Shown one piece after another: positions 8,102-16,904 of a stretch of DNA of 64,000 nucleotides (position 1 is its first letter; every line of letters starts with the position of its first letter). Origin of the DNA: Mesorhizobium qingshengii (GTDB taxonomy: Bacteria > Pseudomonadota > Alphaproteobacteria > Rhizobiales > Rhizobiaceae); contig NZ_FMXM01000009.1 of assembly GCF_900103325.1 (NCBI RefSeq), forward strand, positions 62,001 through 126,000, written 5' to 3'. The notes below the pieces were generated by a model that did not search any database, was not told the origin of the DNA, and was given only the letters and a program-made list of their open reading frames with translations. The position numbers and the translations under genes were made by a program.

Positions 8102-10012
8102 TCAAGCATTCCACAGCCCCTTCTTCTTCATTTCCTCCATTTCGCGCGCCGCCCGTTCGCGCAGGCGGGCGTCGCGCAGCAGCTTCTCCACCGCGGCGTC
8201 GTCGGACTTGTCGGAATAGCGGAACTCGCTGTCGGCGTAGCGGTTGATCTCCTGCATGACCATGTCCATCGAGAACGGGCCGCGCAGTTCCTCGATCATC
8301 GCCTTCTTCTCGTCGTAGCCCTTGTGCATGAAGGCTTCCGGCTTCTCGAACCAATCGTCGGGAAGCTCGATGTCCATGGCGCGCATCTTGATGGCGTCGG
8401 TGACATTCTTGATGGCGCGGCCGGTGAAGCGCGGCTCGGCATCCTTGATCAGGTGCAGATAAGTGCCGATGTCGGCCATCGATTTCGGCGCGCCGTTCTC
8501 CTTCATGTAGCGCTCATAGACCTTCATCAGCCCATCTTCCTGCGGCTTCTCATGCTCTTCATAGGCCTCGGTCACGGCGCGCTGGATCTCCTGCGCGGCG
8601 TAGAGCTTATGGTCGCCGAGCGGGATCTTGTGGTTCTTGCCGGCGAGCAACACGAAGATGTCGATGTAGTCATCGCGCGTCTGCGGACCGTCGACCAGCC
8701 AGCGGGCGCCGGCGCGCTGGCGCAGCGCGTCGTCGACATTTTCGGGGTAGTTGGAGAACATGCCGAACGAGCAGTTGCCGCGCACCACGGTTGCGGCACC
8801 GGCGAAGGCGTCCATCAAGACGCCGGTGATCTCCTGCTGGCCGGCCGAGGCGCGGTCGTCGGAGCGTCTGGCGGCCACCTGGTCGATGTCGTCGATGGTG
8901 CCGAAGCCGATGACGCGCGGGTTGAGCACATTGTTGATGAACTGGCGGCAGTTCTGGCCTGACTTGCCCTGATAGGACGAGATCTGGTCAACGCCGAAAT
9001 TCTCGTAGGCGAAGGGATAACCGGCGACCTGGCAGTAACCGTTTACGAGACCGGCGATCATCTGGATCAGCGTCGTCTTGCCGGTGCCGGGCGCGCCATC
9101 GCCGATGAAGGTGAACAGGAAGCCGCCGAGCTCGACGAACGGGTTCAGCTCGTGCTCGAAATCGTAGGCCATCAGCATCTTGGCGAGCTTGACCGACTGG
9201 TATTTGGCGATGTGGTTGCCGACGACCTCTTCCGGCGTCTTGAAGGTCATCACCAGTGGCTTCGACCGCTTGCCCGGCGCGACGTCGAAACCGTCGAGGG
9301 TGAAATCGTCGACGTCGATGCGGATATGGGCGTTCTCGAACGGGCCGATGCCGTCGAAGCGGCCCTTGCGCGCCAGCAGGCCGTCGATGGCGACGCGGGC
9401 GAAGGCGCGTGCCCTGGTCATCAGGTCGGCGTCGTCGGAGGCTCCCGATATCGCCTTGTCGAGGCCGGCCAGGATCGACTTCACCGCATCCTGCGGCGTG
9501 TCGAACAGGAAGTCCGGCTCGGGACTATCGTTGGGCGCTTCGCCCTCGCTGTCGATCAGCTGGAACAGATAGGAGGCGAGGCTGAAGGCCGAAATGTAAG
9601 CCGAGGCTGACAGAAGTTTCTTGAAGGTGGACGCTTCGTCGCCTTCGAGCGGTGCGCGGGTGTTCTTTGCCTGCAGGCTTTCGAGGTCCGAGCCTTCGGC
9701 GAAGATGTCCGATATTGCGAGCGCGATGGCCGTGCCGCGCCGGGCGCGAAACAAAAGCGTGTGCTGGGGGATGGTCAGCAGCTGATCGTCGGGATGGACG
9801 GCACCGACGGTTTTCGACAGCTCGACCTCGCGCGTGCGGCGCACCGAGCCGACCGAGACGGTGGAGACGAAGCGGCGGTTGGTGCCGGCCAGCGCGGTGC
9901 CGGACTCGCGTGAGGGATCCTCCAGCACGACAATGCGAGTGATGAAGCTCTGCGCGGTGGCGCGATGCTTCTCGATCGCCGCTTCCGGAATGGTGGTCAG
10001 GCCGGTGTCCAT
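8102..10012 (-). CDS. AAA+ family ATPase, core of an uncharacterised operon
   Basis: A 636-aa protein with a C-terminal AAA+ ATPase. Walker A is GDGAPGTGKTTL (residues 304-315) and a Walker B-like segment is VIGFGTIDDIDQVAARR (367-383). A sensor-1-like GMFSNYPENVDDALRQR follows, with arginines placed as in AAA+ proteins. The N-terminal 300 residues are not recognisable and probably carry substrate or partner binding. There is no signal peptide or membrane segment, so it should act in the cytoplasm on partners encoded alongside. The start at 10010-10012 follows GGAGCACCCTTC. It lies 24 bases downstream of the 381-aa gene. Like other AAA+ proteins it presumably remodels or moves a protein; the target is unknown. 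Confidence 0.88.
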   Translation of the reverse strand: MDTGLTTIPEAAIEKHRATAQSFITRIVVLEDPSRESGTALAGTNRRFVSTVSVGSVRRTREVELSKTVGAVHPDDQLLTIPQHTLLFRARRGTAIALAISDIFAEGSDLESLQAKNTRAPLEGDEASTFKKLLSASAYISAFSLASYLFQLIDSEGEAPNDSPEPDFLFDTPQDAVKSILAGLDKAISGASDDADLMTRARAFARVAIDGLLARKGRFDGIGPFENAHIRIDVDDFTLDGFDVAPGKRSKPLVMTFKTPEEVVGNHIAKYQSVKLAKMLMAYDFEHELNPFVELGGFLFTFIGDGAPGTGKTTLIQMIAGLVNGYCQVAGYPFAYENFGVDQISSYQGKSGQNCRQFINNVLNPRVIGFGTIDDIDQVAARRSDDRASAGQQEITGVLMDAFAGAATVVRGNCSFGMFSNYPENVDDALRQRAGARWLVDGPQTRDDYIDIFVLLAGKNHKIPLGDHKLYAAQEIQRAVTEAYEEHEKPQEDGLMKVYERYMKENGAPKSMADIGTYLHLIKDAEPRFTGRAIKNVTDAIKMRAMDIELPDDWFEKPEAFMHKGYDEKKAMIEELRGPFSMDMVMQEINRYADSEFRYSDKSDDAAVEKLLRDARLRERAAREMEEMKKKGLWNA

Positions 10013-10036
10013 GAAGGGTGCTCCGTGGTGTGACGG

Positions 10037-11182
10037 TCAGACGTCGCTGATGACCTGTCCGTTGGACAGGATATGGACCTTGTAGCCGGAAAAGATCTTC
10101 TGCGCCTCGCCGGCGGCATAGAGCGCCTGATAGGCCTCGTGCGGGATCAGTGCATGGTTTTCGTAGCTCGACACGCCCTGGCGCGCGGCCTCGAGGTCGT
10201 CGGTGTTGATGAAGAATTCCTGCGTCGTCTTCTCGCTCGAAAACAGCCCCTTGCGGCCGGGCTTCTCGCCCTTGGAATAGACCTCCTGGATGGTCCAGGT
10301 CAGGAGCCAGGCATTTTCCGGCTTGCGGACCTTGGCCAGAACCTCGGTCACCGTCGAGTTGTTCTCGGTAATCCCAGCCGAATAGAACGGGCCAAGCACG
10401 ACGCGGCGCAGCTGCTTGGGATGCAACGGCTCGAAATCCTTGTCGAGGTTGACGGCAATGGTCGCCGGCGACAGCGTGTAGGCTGAGTTCTTCTCGGTGA
10501 AATCGTCGAAACGGTGGGCAAGCTCGGGATTAAGCAGGCCATCGACCGGCAGCGGAATGTCGACTGTCTCGTTGAGCTTGCCATTTCTGTCGACGAGCTG
10601 GCGGATCATCGCTTCGGAGGAGTCCTCGACCGTCACCATGTAGACCAGCGGCAGGTTGGCGCTGCCGTCGAACGTCGCCCAGTGGACGAGATAATAGGGC
10701 CGCGCCGTCTTCGGATTGACCGAGACCTTGGCCGTCTGCGCCAGCGTGAACGGGCCGAACGTGGTCTCGCTTTTCACGTCCTCGAGGTAGAGCCGCTCCG
10801 CCATCGACTTCTGCAGCGCCTCGGGGAATTCCTTGTGGCGCAGGATGAAGTCGGCCATTTCCTCGCGCAGCTCGCCGGCCAGCGGGATGTTGGCAAGCCG
10901 CGCGTCGGCCTGGCGGCGGTCGTTCTCCAGTTCCAGCAGGTTCTGGAAGACCGGGAAGCCGCTTTCGGCGCGCGAAATGCGGAACGTGTCCATGAAGCCC
11001 AGCCGGTTGCGCCAGCAGGAAAAGGACTTGTCGAGCCGGGCGATGTATTCGGCGACAATCTTGGCGACGATGCCATGCCGGTAGAGCGGCGAGCGGTCGT
11101 CGCGCATGAACACTTCGAGCCCGCTGAGTGCTGCCGTTATCGCCGAGAAATATCGCGCCGCCGCTTCGTTTTCGGGGGTCAT
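10037..11182 (-). CDS. Uncharacterised 381-aa protein of the AAA+ cluster
   Basis: I do not recognise this family. The protein starts MTPENEAAARYFSAITAALS, has no membrane segment, and has an alpha-helical, charged N-terminal third (residues 1-135, with ELENDRRQADARLAN) followed by a beta-rich region (residues 140-380) containing RPYYLVHWATFDG and ENAWLLTWTIQEVYS. It lies between the coiled-coil gene (40-base gap) and the AAA+ gene (24-base gap) on the same strand, so it is almost certainly co-transcribed with them. It could be an adaptor or a substrate of the ATPase. That is a guess from position only. Confidence 0.7.
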   Translation of the reverse strand: MTPENEAAARYFSAITAALSGLEVFMRDDRSPLYRHGIVAKIVAEYIARLDKSFSCWRNRLGFMDTFRISRAESGFPVFQNLLELENDRRQADARLANIPLAGELREEMADFILRHKEFPEALQKSMAERLYLEDVKSETTFGPFTLAQTAKVSVNPKTARPYYLVHWATFDGSANLPLVYMVTVEDSSEAMIRQLVDRNGKLNETVDIPLPVDGLLNPELAHRFDDFTEKNSAYTLSPATIAVNLDKDFEPLHPKQLRRVVLGPFYSAGITENNSTVTEVLAKVRKPENAWLLTWTIQEVYSKGEKPGRKGLFSSEKTTQEFFINTDDLEAARQGVSSYENHALIPHEAYQALYAAGEAQKIFSGYKVHILSNGQVISDV

Positions 11183-11222
11183 GCTGTCAGCCCTGGGATT
11201 GTCGCACCGGTGCGTGCGGCAA

Positions 11223-12311
11223 TTACTGCTGCACGTAGTTGGCCGAATTGTGCTTCTTCAGCACCTCGTCGAAGCGGCGGGCGAACGCATCGTCGGCCAG
11301 CTTCTTGCGGCGCTGGATGTCGGCGCTGGCGACCATGTTCTTCTCGTGCATCTCCAAGAGGTCGCCGATGTGCTTCTGCGAGGCAGCACCAATGCCGGCC
11401 ATGGTTTCCTCGGCGGTGTTGTCGACCTGGCTGCCCAGCGTGTTGATCTTGTGGGCGACGTCCTGCTGGGCGGCGGTCTTCAGCGAATCTTCCAGCGCCT
11501 TATAGAGCACGATGCGCTGCTCGGTATCGATGGTCAGCTTGTTGATCAGCGTCGATTGCGCGGCGATCTGGTTGTTGAGCGAATCGACGAAGGTCTGGAA
11601 CATCGAGGTGTAGCGCTCGAGCGTCTGGCTCTCGGCCAGCAGCTCCTGTTCCTTGGCCTGCTTCTCGTTGTATTCGGTGGCGAGCTTGGAGCGCTCGCCT
11701 TCGAGCTGCGTGCGGTCCTTCTGGCTGGTCGAGGCCGCGATCTTGTTCTCGATGTCGAGCAGCATCGGATTGAGTTCCTCGATGCGCTTCTGCACGGCTT
11801 CGAGGTTGGACATCGTGGTCTTGCGGCGCTCGATCACCTGCGACAGGCTGGCCTCGGAGGTCTTGTAGCGCTGGTCGAGAACCTCTTTCTGCGCCTTGAG
11901 GATGCCGACGATGGTGTCGGACTTGGCCAGCAGTTCCTGCAGATTGCCGGCCAGCGACATGTTGCGGACACGGTCGGTGCGCATGCGCTGCTTGCTCTGG
12001 CTGGAGAAGATGCCGATGAAACTCTCCCAGCCGGTGTAGTTCTTCATGCTCTCGAACTCGGCGCCGAAGACGTTGGTGGCATCCTCAAGCCCGATGATCA
12101 GGTCGGCGATGTTGCCTTCCATCACCTTCTGCTGCTTCAGCACGTCCTCGATGCGGGCATTCTCGATGTCGAAATTGGCGTCGCCGATCTTCTTGTCGGC
12201 GGTGGCGAGCGTATCCAGAACGGTACTGGACTGCTCGATCTTGGTGCGCATGTCCTGGACGACCTGCTTGGTCTTGGCAATTTCGGCATCGAAATTCTGC
12301 AATGTCGCCAT
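11223..12311 (-). CDS. Long coiled-coil protein, first gene of the AAA+ operon
   Basis: A 362-aa, almost wholly alpha-helical protein rich in Glu, Lys, Gln, Leu and Ala, with long heptad-like stretches such as LNPMLLDIENKIAASTSQKD and QKRIEELNPML. It has no signal peptide or membrane segment. A short central segment (YTGWESFIGIFSSQSKQRMR) interrupts the coil and resembles regions of TelA-type toxic-anion-resistance proteins, but the match is too weak for me to name it. The start at 12309-12311 is set by GGGAGG six bases upstream. As first gene of the operon its promoter must lie in 12312-12642. It could form a filament or membrane-associated scaffold worked on by the AAA+ protein (inference). 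Confidence 0.75.
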   Translation of the reverse strand: MATLQNFDAEIAKTKQVVQDMRTKIEQSSTVLDTLATADKKIGDANFDIENARIEDVLKQQKVMEGNIADLIIGLEDATNVFGAEFESMKNYTGWESFIGIFSSQSKQRMRTDRVRNMSLAGNLQELLAKSDTIVGILKAQKEVLDQRYKTSEASLSQVIERRKTTMSNLEAVQKRIEELNPMLLDIENKIAASTSQKDRTQLEGERSKLATEYNEKQAKEQELLAESQTLERYTSMFQTFVDSLNNQIAAQSTLINKLTIDTEQRIVLYKALEDSLKTAAQQDVAHKINTLGSQVDNTAEETMAGIGAASQKHIGDLLEMHEKNMVASADIQRRKKLADDAFARRFDEVLKKHNSANYVQQ

Positions 12312-12642
12312 TAGGGCCTCCCGCTTCGGCATCAGGTCGCTGGTTGCGAACAGCGGCGAATATATGTGGGGCATCCGGGGATTGAAAGACGCAAGACAGG
12401 GCCGGCCCGAAAACAAAAGAATTCGTCACGGTCTTGAAAGACAGTGAAGGCATGGTCATGGCGTGATTACCGCGTCGCGCGAGCGTAGTTCAGCTGTCAT
12501 TGAACTTTCATGCCGGCAAAGCGACTGGGAAAGCGTTCAATCTCCGCCGATGCGGATGTCTCGAAATTCGACACAGCACTGAACCGGTCGAGGGCCTCGA
12601 CAAACAGCTGGAGCGAGCACCGTCGCAAAGCGGCCGACGATG
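12312..12642. other. Promoter region of the AAA+ cluster; no gene seen
   Basis: 331 bases between the coiled-coil gene start and the 3' end of the cytochrome c gene. I see no convincing ORF, hairpin with U-tract or known operator. It must hold the operon promoter and the transcription end of the cytochrome c gene. Confidence 0.5.
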
Positions 12643-13032
12643 CTAGGGCTTCGGATCGGCCTTCAGATAGGCAATGACATTGGCGATGTCGTCGTCACTG
12701 GTCAGGCCGCCGAAGGCCATCTTGTTGCCAGGCACCTTCAGCTTCGGGGCCTTGAGATATTCGGCAAGGTTCGCCTCGTTCCAGACAAGGCCGGCGGCGC
12801 CGGCGCTCTTCATCGCCTCGGAGTAGTGGCCAAGGAAGCTCTCGGCGCTGCCGGCGGTGCGGCCGACGACACCCATCAGATGCGGGCCGACCTTGTCGCG
12901 ATCGGTAGCCGCTTCGTGGCAGGCGATGCATCGGTTGAAGACGTGCTTGCCCAGCGCCGGGTCGCCTCCGGCATGGGCGGCAAGGGCACTGGCAAGGAGA
13001 AGGAGACCGGCAGGCGAAGCGGCTCGAAACAT
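12643..13032 (-). CDS. Small periplasmic c-type cytochrome (cytochrome c2-like)
   Basis: A 129-aa class I cytochrome c. Residues 1-21 are a signal peptide (AGLLLLASALAAHAG), the haem-binding CIACH is at residues 35-39, and the likely sixth ligand is Met104 in VPGNKMAFGG, followed by the ADIIAYLK-like C-terminal helix (ANVIAYLKADP). It is therefore an exported electron carrier, covalently haem-loaded in the periplasm. The start at 13030-13032 gives a normal signal peptide; the longer frame upstream is repeat-rich. There are no operon partners. Whether it shuttles electrons from the bc1 complex cannot be decided from sequence. Confidence 0.92.
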   Translation of the reverse strand: MFRAASPAGLLLLASALAAHAGGDPALGKHVFNRCIACHEAATDRDKVGPHLMGVVGRTAGSAESFLGHYSEAMKSAGAAGLVWNEANLAEYLKAPKLKVPGNKMAFGGLTSDDDIANVIAYLKADPKP

Positions 13033-13159
13033 GGCTGACTCCGACGAGTTCTGGCTGGAACGAGATGACGCAAAATAGGACCGAGGCCTTAACAAACGCT
13101 GCATCGTGGCGGGATTGCGGAAGACGGGGCCAGCGCCTGATCTCGTATGCGCGGACGAT

Positions 13160-13201
13160 GACCTCCGCAAGTCAGGCTTGGACCTCTGCGAGTCAGGCTT
13201 G
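13160..13201. repeat. 21-bp tandem duplication at the LysR gene 3' end
   Basis: GACCTCCGCAAGTCAGGCTTG (13160-13180) is followed directly by GACCTCTGCGAGTCAGGCTTG (13181-13201), differing at two positions. The second copy contains the TGA stop of the minus-strand LysR gene (13193-13195), so the duplication placed a spare stop-containing copy downstream. Confidence 0.8.
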
Positions 13202-14050
13202 CTGCGCCAGATCGCGGCGCAGGAAATCATTCAGCCGTTCGACCGCCGGCGTCGTCGACAGCGGGTTGCGCAGGATGCCGATTTCGAGATCGGGAAGCAC
13301 GGGAAGCCCTTCATTGCCGCCGACGATGCGCAGCGAAGGCGGCACGCTGCGCTGAGCCAGGCCGGCAACCGCAAGCCCGGCTTGCACGACCGCGACAAGG
13401 CCAAGCAGGGAGGCGCTGGAATAGGTGCAGCGGTAGGACCGGTCGGCATCGCCAAGCGCCTGCAGGACATTCATCCTGGCGGCACAGCCAGGCTCGAACA
13501 AGGCGACGGGCAAGGGATCGCTCTCCCAGGCGACATGGTTGGGCGAGGCGACCCAGACGAAGCGTTCCAGGCGGATCACATCGAGCGCCTGCTCCGGCAG
13601 ACGGGTGACGATCGCCAGGTCCAGCCGTCCCTCCGCCAGCGTCTTCACCAGCGCGGTCGATTGTTCGCAGATCAGTTCCACCGTCACCAGGGGATGCTCC
13701 GCCGCGAAGCGCGACAGCACCGGCGGCAAGAGGAACGCCGCATAGTCATCCGGTACGCCAAGGCGCACGCTGCCGGTTTCTTTCGGTCGGGTGACGCTTG
13801 CCCACGCCTCGTCCGAAAGCTTCAGCAGCCGACGGGCATAGATCAGGAAATCCTCGCCGATCGCATTGGGCGTGACCGTTCTCGGCCCCCGCACCAGCAG
13901 CTGGGTGCCGACCACCTCCTCCAGCCGCTGCATCTGCATGCTGACGGCCGACTGGCTGCGGCCGACGCGAGGCGCCGCATTGGAAAGGCTGCCGCTCTCG
14001 ACGACGGCGACAAAGGTTTTCAGCAAATTGAGGTCAAGGGGAGCGGCCAT
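13193..14050 (-). CDS. LysR-family transcriptional regulator
   Basis: A 285-aa LysR-type regulator. The winged HTH occupies residues 8-66 (LLKTFVAVVESGSLSNAA then GRSQSAVSMQMQRLEE). The rest is the periplasmic-binding-protein-like effector domain (VRLGVPDDYAAFLLPPVL; LDLAIVTRL). It is transcribed divergently from an EamA-type transporter with a 100-base gap, the classical LysR arrangement in which the regulator controls the neighbour and itself. The effector is unknown. The 3' end carries a small tandem duplication containing the stop codon. Confidence 0.92.
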   Translation of the reverse strand: MAAPLDLNLLKTFVAVVESGSLSNAAPRVGRSQSAVSMQMQRLEEVVGTQLLVRGPRTVTPNAIGEDFLIYARRLLKLSDEAWASVTRPKETGSVRLGVPDDYAAFLLPPVLSRFAAEHPLVTVELICEQSTALVKTLAEGRLDLAIVTRLPEQALDVIRLERFVWVASPNHVAWESDPLPVALFEPGCAARMNVLQALGDADRSYRCTYSSASLLGLVAVVQAGLAVAGLAQRSVPPSLRIVGGNEGLPVLPDLEIGILRNPLSTTPAVERLNDFLRRDLAQQA

Positions 14051-14066
14051 GTTGCTATCAGCATAT

Positions 14067-14092
14067 CGAATAGCTGGTCACAAATCTATTCG
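14067..14092. promoter_or_regulatory. Candidate LysR operator between regulator and EamA gene
   Basis: CGAATAG at 14067-14073 and CTATTCG at 14086-14092 are perfect 7-bp inverted arms with a 12-base spacer. A second palindrome, GATAGCTATC (14120-14129), lies nearer the transporter start. Both are within the 100-base divergent gap. Symmetry is seen; regulator binding is inferred. Confidence 0.5.
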
Positions 14093-14150
14093 CTTGTTTG
14101 AAGGCTTTGTTGCTGTCCAGATAGCTATCCCAGCGCTGGAAAGACCAGGC

Positions 14151-15047
14151 ATGACGGACACATCGAAAGCTCGCTTTCCAGCCGCTAGCCTTGCTCTGGC
14201 GATGGTGATTGCCGGTACGGTCGGCGCCTTCGTCACGGAATCGGGGCTGCATCCCGTGACCATCGTCTTCTGGCGTTGCGTGTTCGGCGCGGTATTTCTT
14301 TTCGTATGGTGCCTGCTGCGCGGTTATCTGCCGGATCGCACCCTGTCCTTGTCCCGCCTGGCGCTAGCCGCGCTTGCCGGCATCTGCATGGTGCTCAGTT
14401 GGACGGCCTTCTTCGCCGGCTTCACCATGACGTCGATCGCCACGACGACGATCGTCTACCATGTGCAGCCGTTCTTCGTGGTGCTGATCGGCGTGATCTT
14501 TCTCAAGGAGTGCATCTCGCTCGACCAGGTCCTGTGGATGCTGACGGCGTTTCTTGGCGTCGTGCTGGCCAGCGGCCTCACCATTTCGCACGGCCATGGC
14601 AACGCCAACTGGGCACTGGGCATTGGACTGACGCTGGGAGCGGCCATGCTCTATGCCGTGGCGACCATCCTGGCCAAAGGCCTTGGCCGGCAGCGTGCGG
14701 AAATCACCGTGCTTTGCCAGACCGTGGTGGGTGTCGTCATGCTCGCCCCGTTCGCGGCGGTTGGCCAGCACATCCCACTGGCGTCATGGGGTTGGCTGGC
14801 CGGCATCGGCGTCCTGCATACCGGCATTGCCTATGTGCTGATGAATTCAGCCTTTCCGCGCCTGACGACACCGGTGATCGGCGTCATCACCTTCATCTAC
14901 CCGGTCGTTGCCATCATCATCGACTGGGCAATCTACGGGCATCCGCTTGGATTGGCACAGGCTGGCGGCATGGTGCTTATCGCGCTGGCAACACTTGGCG
15001 TGCGGCTTGGCTGGCGGTTTTCGAGATGGCATGTCTCGGCCGCGTGA
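14151..15047 (+). CDS. EamA/DMT-superfamily transporter
   Basis: A 298-aa integral inner-membrane protein with about ten hydrophobic segments arranged as two EamA repeats (first half from SLALAMVIAGTVGAF, second from ALGIGLTLGAAMLYAVAT), as in drug/metabolite transporters. A Glu sits in the loop after the fourth segment (FLKECISLDQ), the conserved 'LxExxS' position of EamA proteins. The start at 14151 follows GGAAAGACCAGGC. It is divergent from a LysR regulator, which probably controls it. Such pairs usually export an amino acid or metabolite; the substrate is not predictable. Confidence 0.88.
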   Translation: MTDTSKARFPAASLALAMVIAGTVGAFVTESGLHPVTIVFWRCVFGAVFLFVWCLLRGYLPDRTLSLSRLALAALAGICMVLSWTAFFAGFTMTSIATTTIVYHVQPFFVVLIGVIFLKECISLDQVLWMLTAFLGVVLASGLTISHGHGNANWALGIGLTLGAAMLYAVATILAKGLGRQRAEITVLCQTVVGVVMLAPFAAVGQHIPLASWGWLAGIGVLHTGIAYVLMNSAFPRLTTPVIGVITFIYPVVAIIIDWAIYGHPLGLAQAGGMVLIALATLGVRLGWRFSRWHVSAA

Positions 15048-15053
15048 GCTTGC

Positions 15054-15665
15054 TCAGGCCCCGACAAAGCCGATGAAGTCGTCGGGCGCCGCACGCCCCA
15101 TCTCTTCTTCCCAGTGGCGGCGGCAGAGCGAGACGTAGACATCCTTGCCAATCGCCACCTGCTCGCCCTGCCGGGCGACCTTGCCGTCGGCGCCGAGGCG
15201 CACCACCATCGTCGCCTTGCGGCCGCAGCGGCAGATGGTGCGCACCTCGCGCAGATCGTCGGCGATGGCCAGCAGCGCGCGCGAGCCGGAAAACAGCTTG
15301 CCCTGGAAATCGGTGCGCAAGCCGTAGCACATGACCGGGATGTTCAGGCGGTCGGCGATGCGGGCGAGTTGCCAGACCTGCTCTTCCTCGAGGAATTGCG
15401 CCTCGTCGACGAAAACACAGTGCACCGTCGTATGCCCGTTGTGCTCGGCGACGCGGGCGAACAAATCGTCGCCGTCACGAAACATCTCGGCTTCCGTCTC
15501 CAGTCCGATACGCGACGAGATCAGGCCGCTATCTCCCTTGCGGTAGTGGCCGGCGACGAACAGCATCGTCGTCATGCCGCGCTCGCGATAATTGTACGAC
15601 GCCTGCAGGAGCATCGTCGTCTTGCCGGCATTCATTGTCGCGTAGTGGAAGTAGAGCTTGGCCAT
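15054..15665 (-). CDS. tdk: Thymidine kinase
   Basis: Salvage enzyme that phosphorylates thymidine to dTMP with ATP. 203 aa, type II (tetrameric, TK1-like). P-loop MNAGKTTM is at residues 11-18, the Walker B-like FVDEAQF at 85-91, and zinc-binding Cys residues are in TICRCGRKATM plus the C-terminal SLCRRHW. It lies convergent to the EamA gene with 6 bases between stops. No operon partner. Identification is secure. Confidence 0.96.
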   Translation of the reverse strand: MAKLYFHYATMNAGKTTMLLQASYNYRERGMTTMLFVAGHYRKGDSGLISSRIGLETEAEMFRDGDDLFARVAEHNGHTTVHCVFVDEAQFLEEEQVWQLARIADRLNIPVMCYGLRTDFQGKLFSGSRALLAIADDLREVRTICRCGRKATMVVRLGADGKVARQGEQVAIGKDVYVSLCRRHWEEEMGRAAPDDFIGFVGA

Positions 15666-15904
15666 GCCCGCCTTTTAAGCCGACTTGCCCCGGCGCGGGG
15701 AGGGGCGCCGTCGCATTCCCCCCAAAAAACACCACCCGCGCATTGCAAAAGCAGGAAGCGTGTCGCTGATTGGCCAGTCCGCGCCGTTGATCGTGATTGC
15801 CTTGACGCTTGAAACCGCACCAGAATGATGTTTGGCTGACGAAACAAGGCGGGCAGAGAAACCGTAATTACGCTTCGCCAAAGAATCACAATGGGAGAAT
15901 ATCT

Positions 15905-16840
15905 ATGTCGCGTATGAATTCCTTCGTCGCCGGCCTTGGCCTGGCGGCTCTGTTGTCCACGAGTGTCGCCTATGCCGGGGATGCGGCAAGCTGCAAGACG
16001 GTGCGTCTCTCCGATGTCGGCTGGACCGACATCCAGGCGACGACCGGCATCGCTTCCGTGCTGCTCACCGCGCTTGGTTACGAGCCGAAGGTGATCCAGC
16101 TGTCGGTGCCGGTCACCATGGCGTCACTGAAGAACAAGGACCTCGACGTCTTCCTCGGCAACTGGATGCCGTCGATGACCAACGACATCAAGGACTACAC
16201 CGCCGACGGTTCGGTCGAGACGATCAGCACGAACCTGACCGGCGCCGGCTACGGCATCGTCGTGCCGACCTATGTGGCGGACGCCGGCGTCAAGTCGCTG
16301 ACCGACCTCGGCAAGTTCAAGGACAAGTTCAACGGCAAGATCTATGGCATCGAAGCCGGCAATGACGGCAACCGCATCATCCTCGACATGATCAAGAACC
16401 CGAAGGACAATCTCGAAGGCTTCGAGCTGGTCGAATCCTCCGAGGCCGGCATGCTGACGCAGGCCGAGCAGTCGATGAAGAACAATGAATGGATTGCCTT
16501 CCTCGGCTGGACGCCGCATCCGGTGATGGGCGCCATGAAGATCACCTATCTCGACGGCATGGGCGACAGCGGCTTCGGCGCCGCCACCGTGTTTACCAAT
16601 GTGCGCAAGGGCTACACCACCGAATGCCCGAATGCCGGCAAGCTGATCGCCAATTTGAAGTTCAACCTGGATATGGAAGGCCAGATGATGGACGCGATCC
16701 TGAAGGGCGGTGATGCCACCACGGTTGCGACCGACTGGCTGAAGAAAAATCCGGGCGCGGTTGCACCCTGGATCGCCGGCGTGACCACCTTCGACGGCGG
16801 CGACGCTGCTGCGGCGATCAAGACCGCGCTTGGAAGCTGA
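15905..16840 (+). CDS. choX: Choline ABC transporter, periplasmic binding protein
   Basis: A 311-aa secreted substrate-binding protein. Residues 1-22 are a signal peptide ending AYAG, followed by CKTVRLSDVGWTDIQATTG, which carries the first aromatic-box Trp. Further box residues are in FLGNWMPSM, GAGYGIVVPTY and AFLGWTPHPVMG. This set of Trp/Tyr residues forms the quaternary-ammonium cage in rhizobial ChoX, which prefers choline over glycine betaine. Start at 15905 is preceded by GGGAG. choW and choV follow on the same strand after a terminator-like hairpin. The choline assignment rests on similarity to the Sinorhizobium ChoXWV system. Confidence 0.93.
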   Translation: MSRMNSFVAGLGLAALLSTSVAYAGDAASCKTVRLSDVGWTDIQATTGIASVLLTALGYEPKVIQLSVPVTMASLKNKDLDVFLGNWMPSMTNDIKDYTADGSVETISTNLTGAGYGIVVPTYVADAGVKSLTDLGKFKDKFNGKIYGIEAGNDGNRIILDMIKNPKDNLEGFELVESSEAGMLTQAEQSMKNNEWIAFLGWTPHPVMGAMKITYLDGMGDSGFGAATVFTNVRKGYTTECPNAGKLIANLKFNLDMEGQMMDAILKGGDATTVATDWLKKNPGAVAPWIAGVTTFDGGDAAAAIKTALGS

Positions 16841-16871
16841 GCCAACTGAATTCGGCAAGGCCGAACCAGGA

Positions 16872-16904
16872 AGGGCAGCCATCTTAGAAAAGGCTGCCCT
16901 TTTT
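16872..16904 (+). terminator. Hairpin with U-tract between choX and choW
   Basis: AGGGCAGCC pairs with GGCTGCCCT (16872-16880 with 16892-16900) around an 11-base loop and is followed by TTTT. Placed 31 bases after choX and 68 before choW, it can end or protect most choX transcripts, giving excess binding protein over permease and ATPase. Confidence 0.85.
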
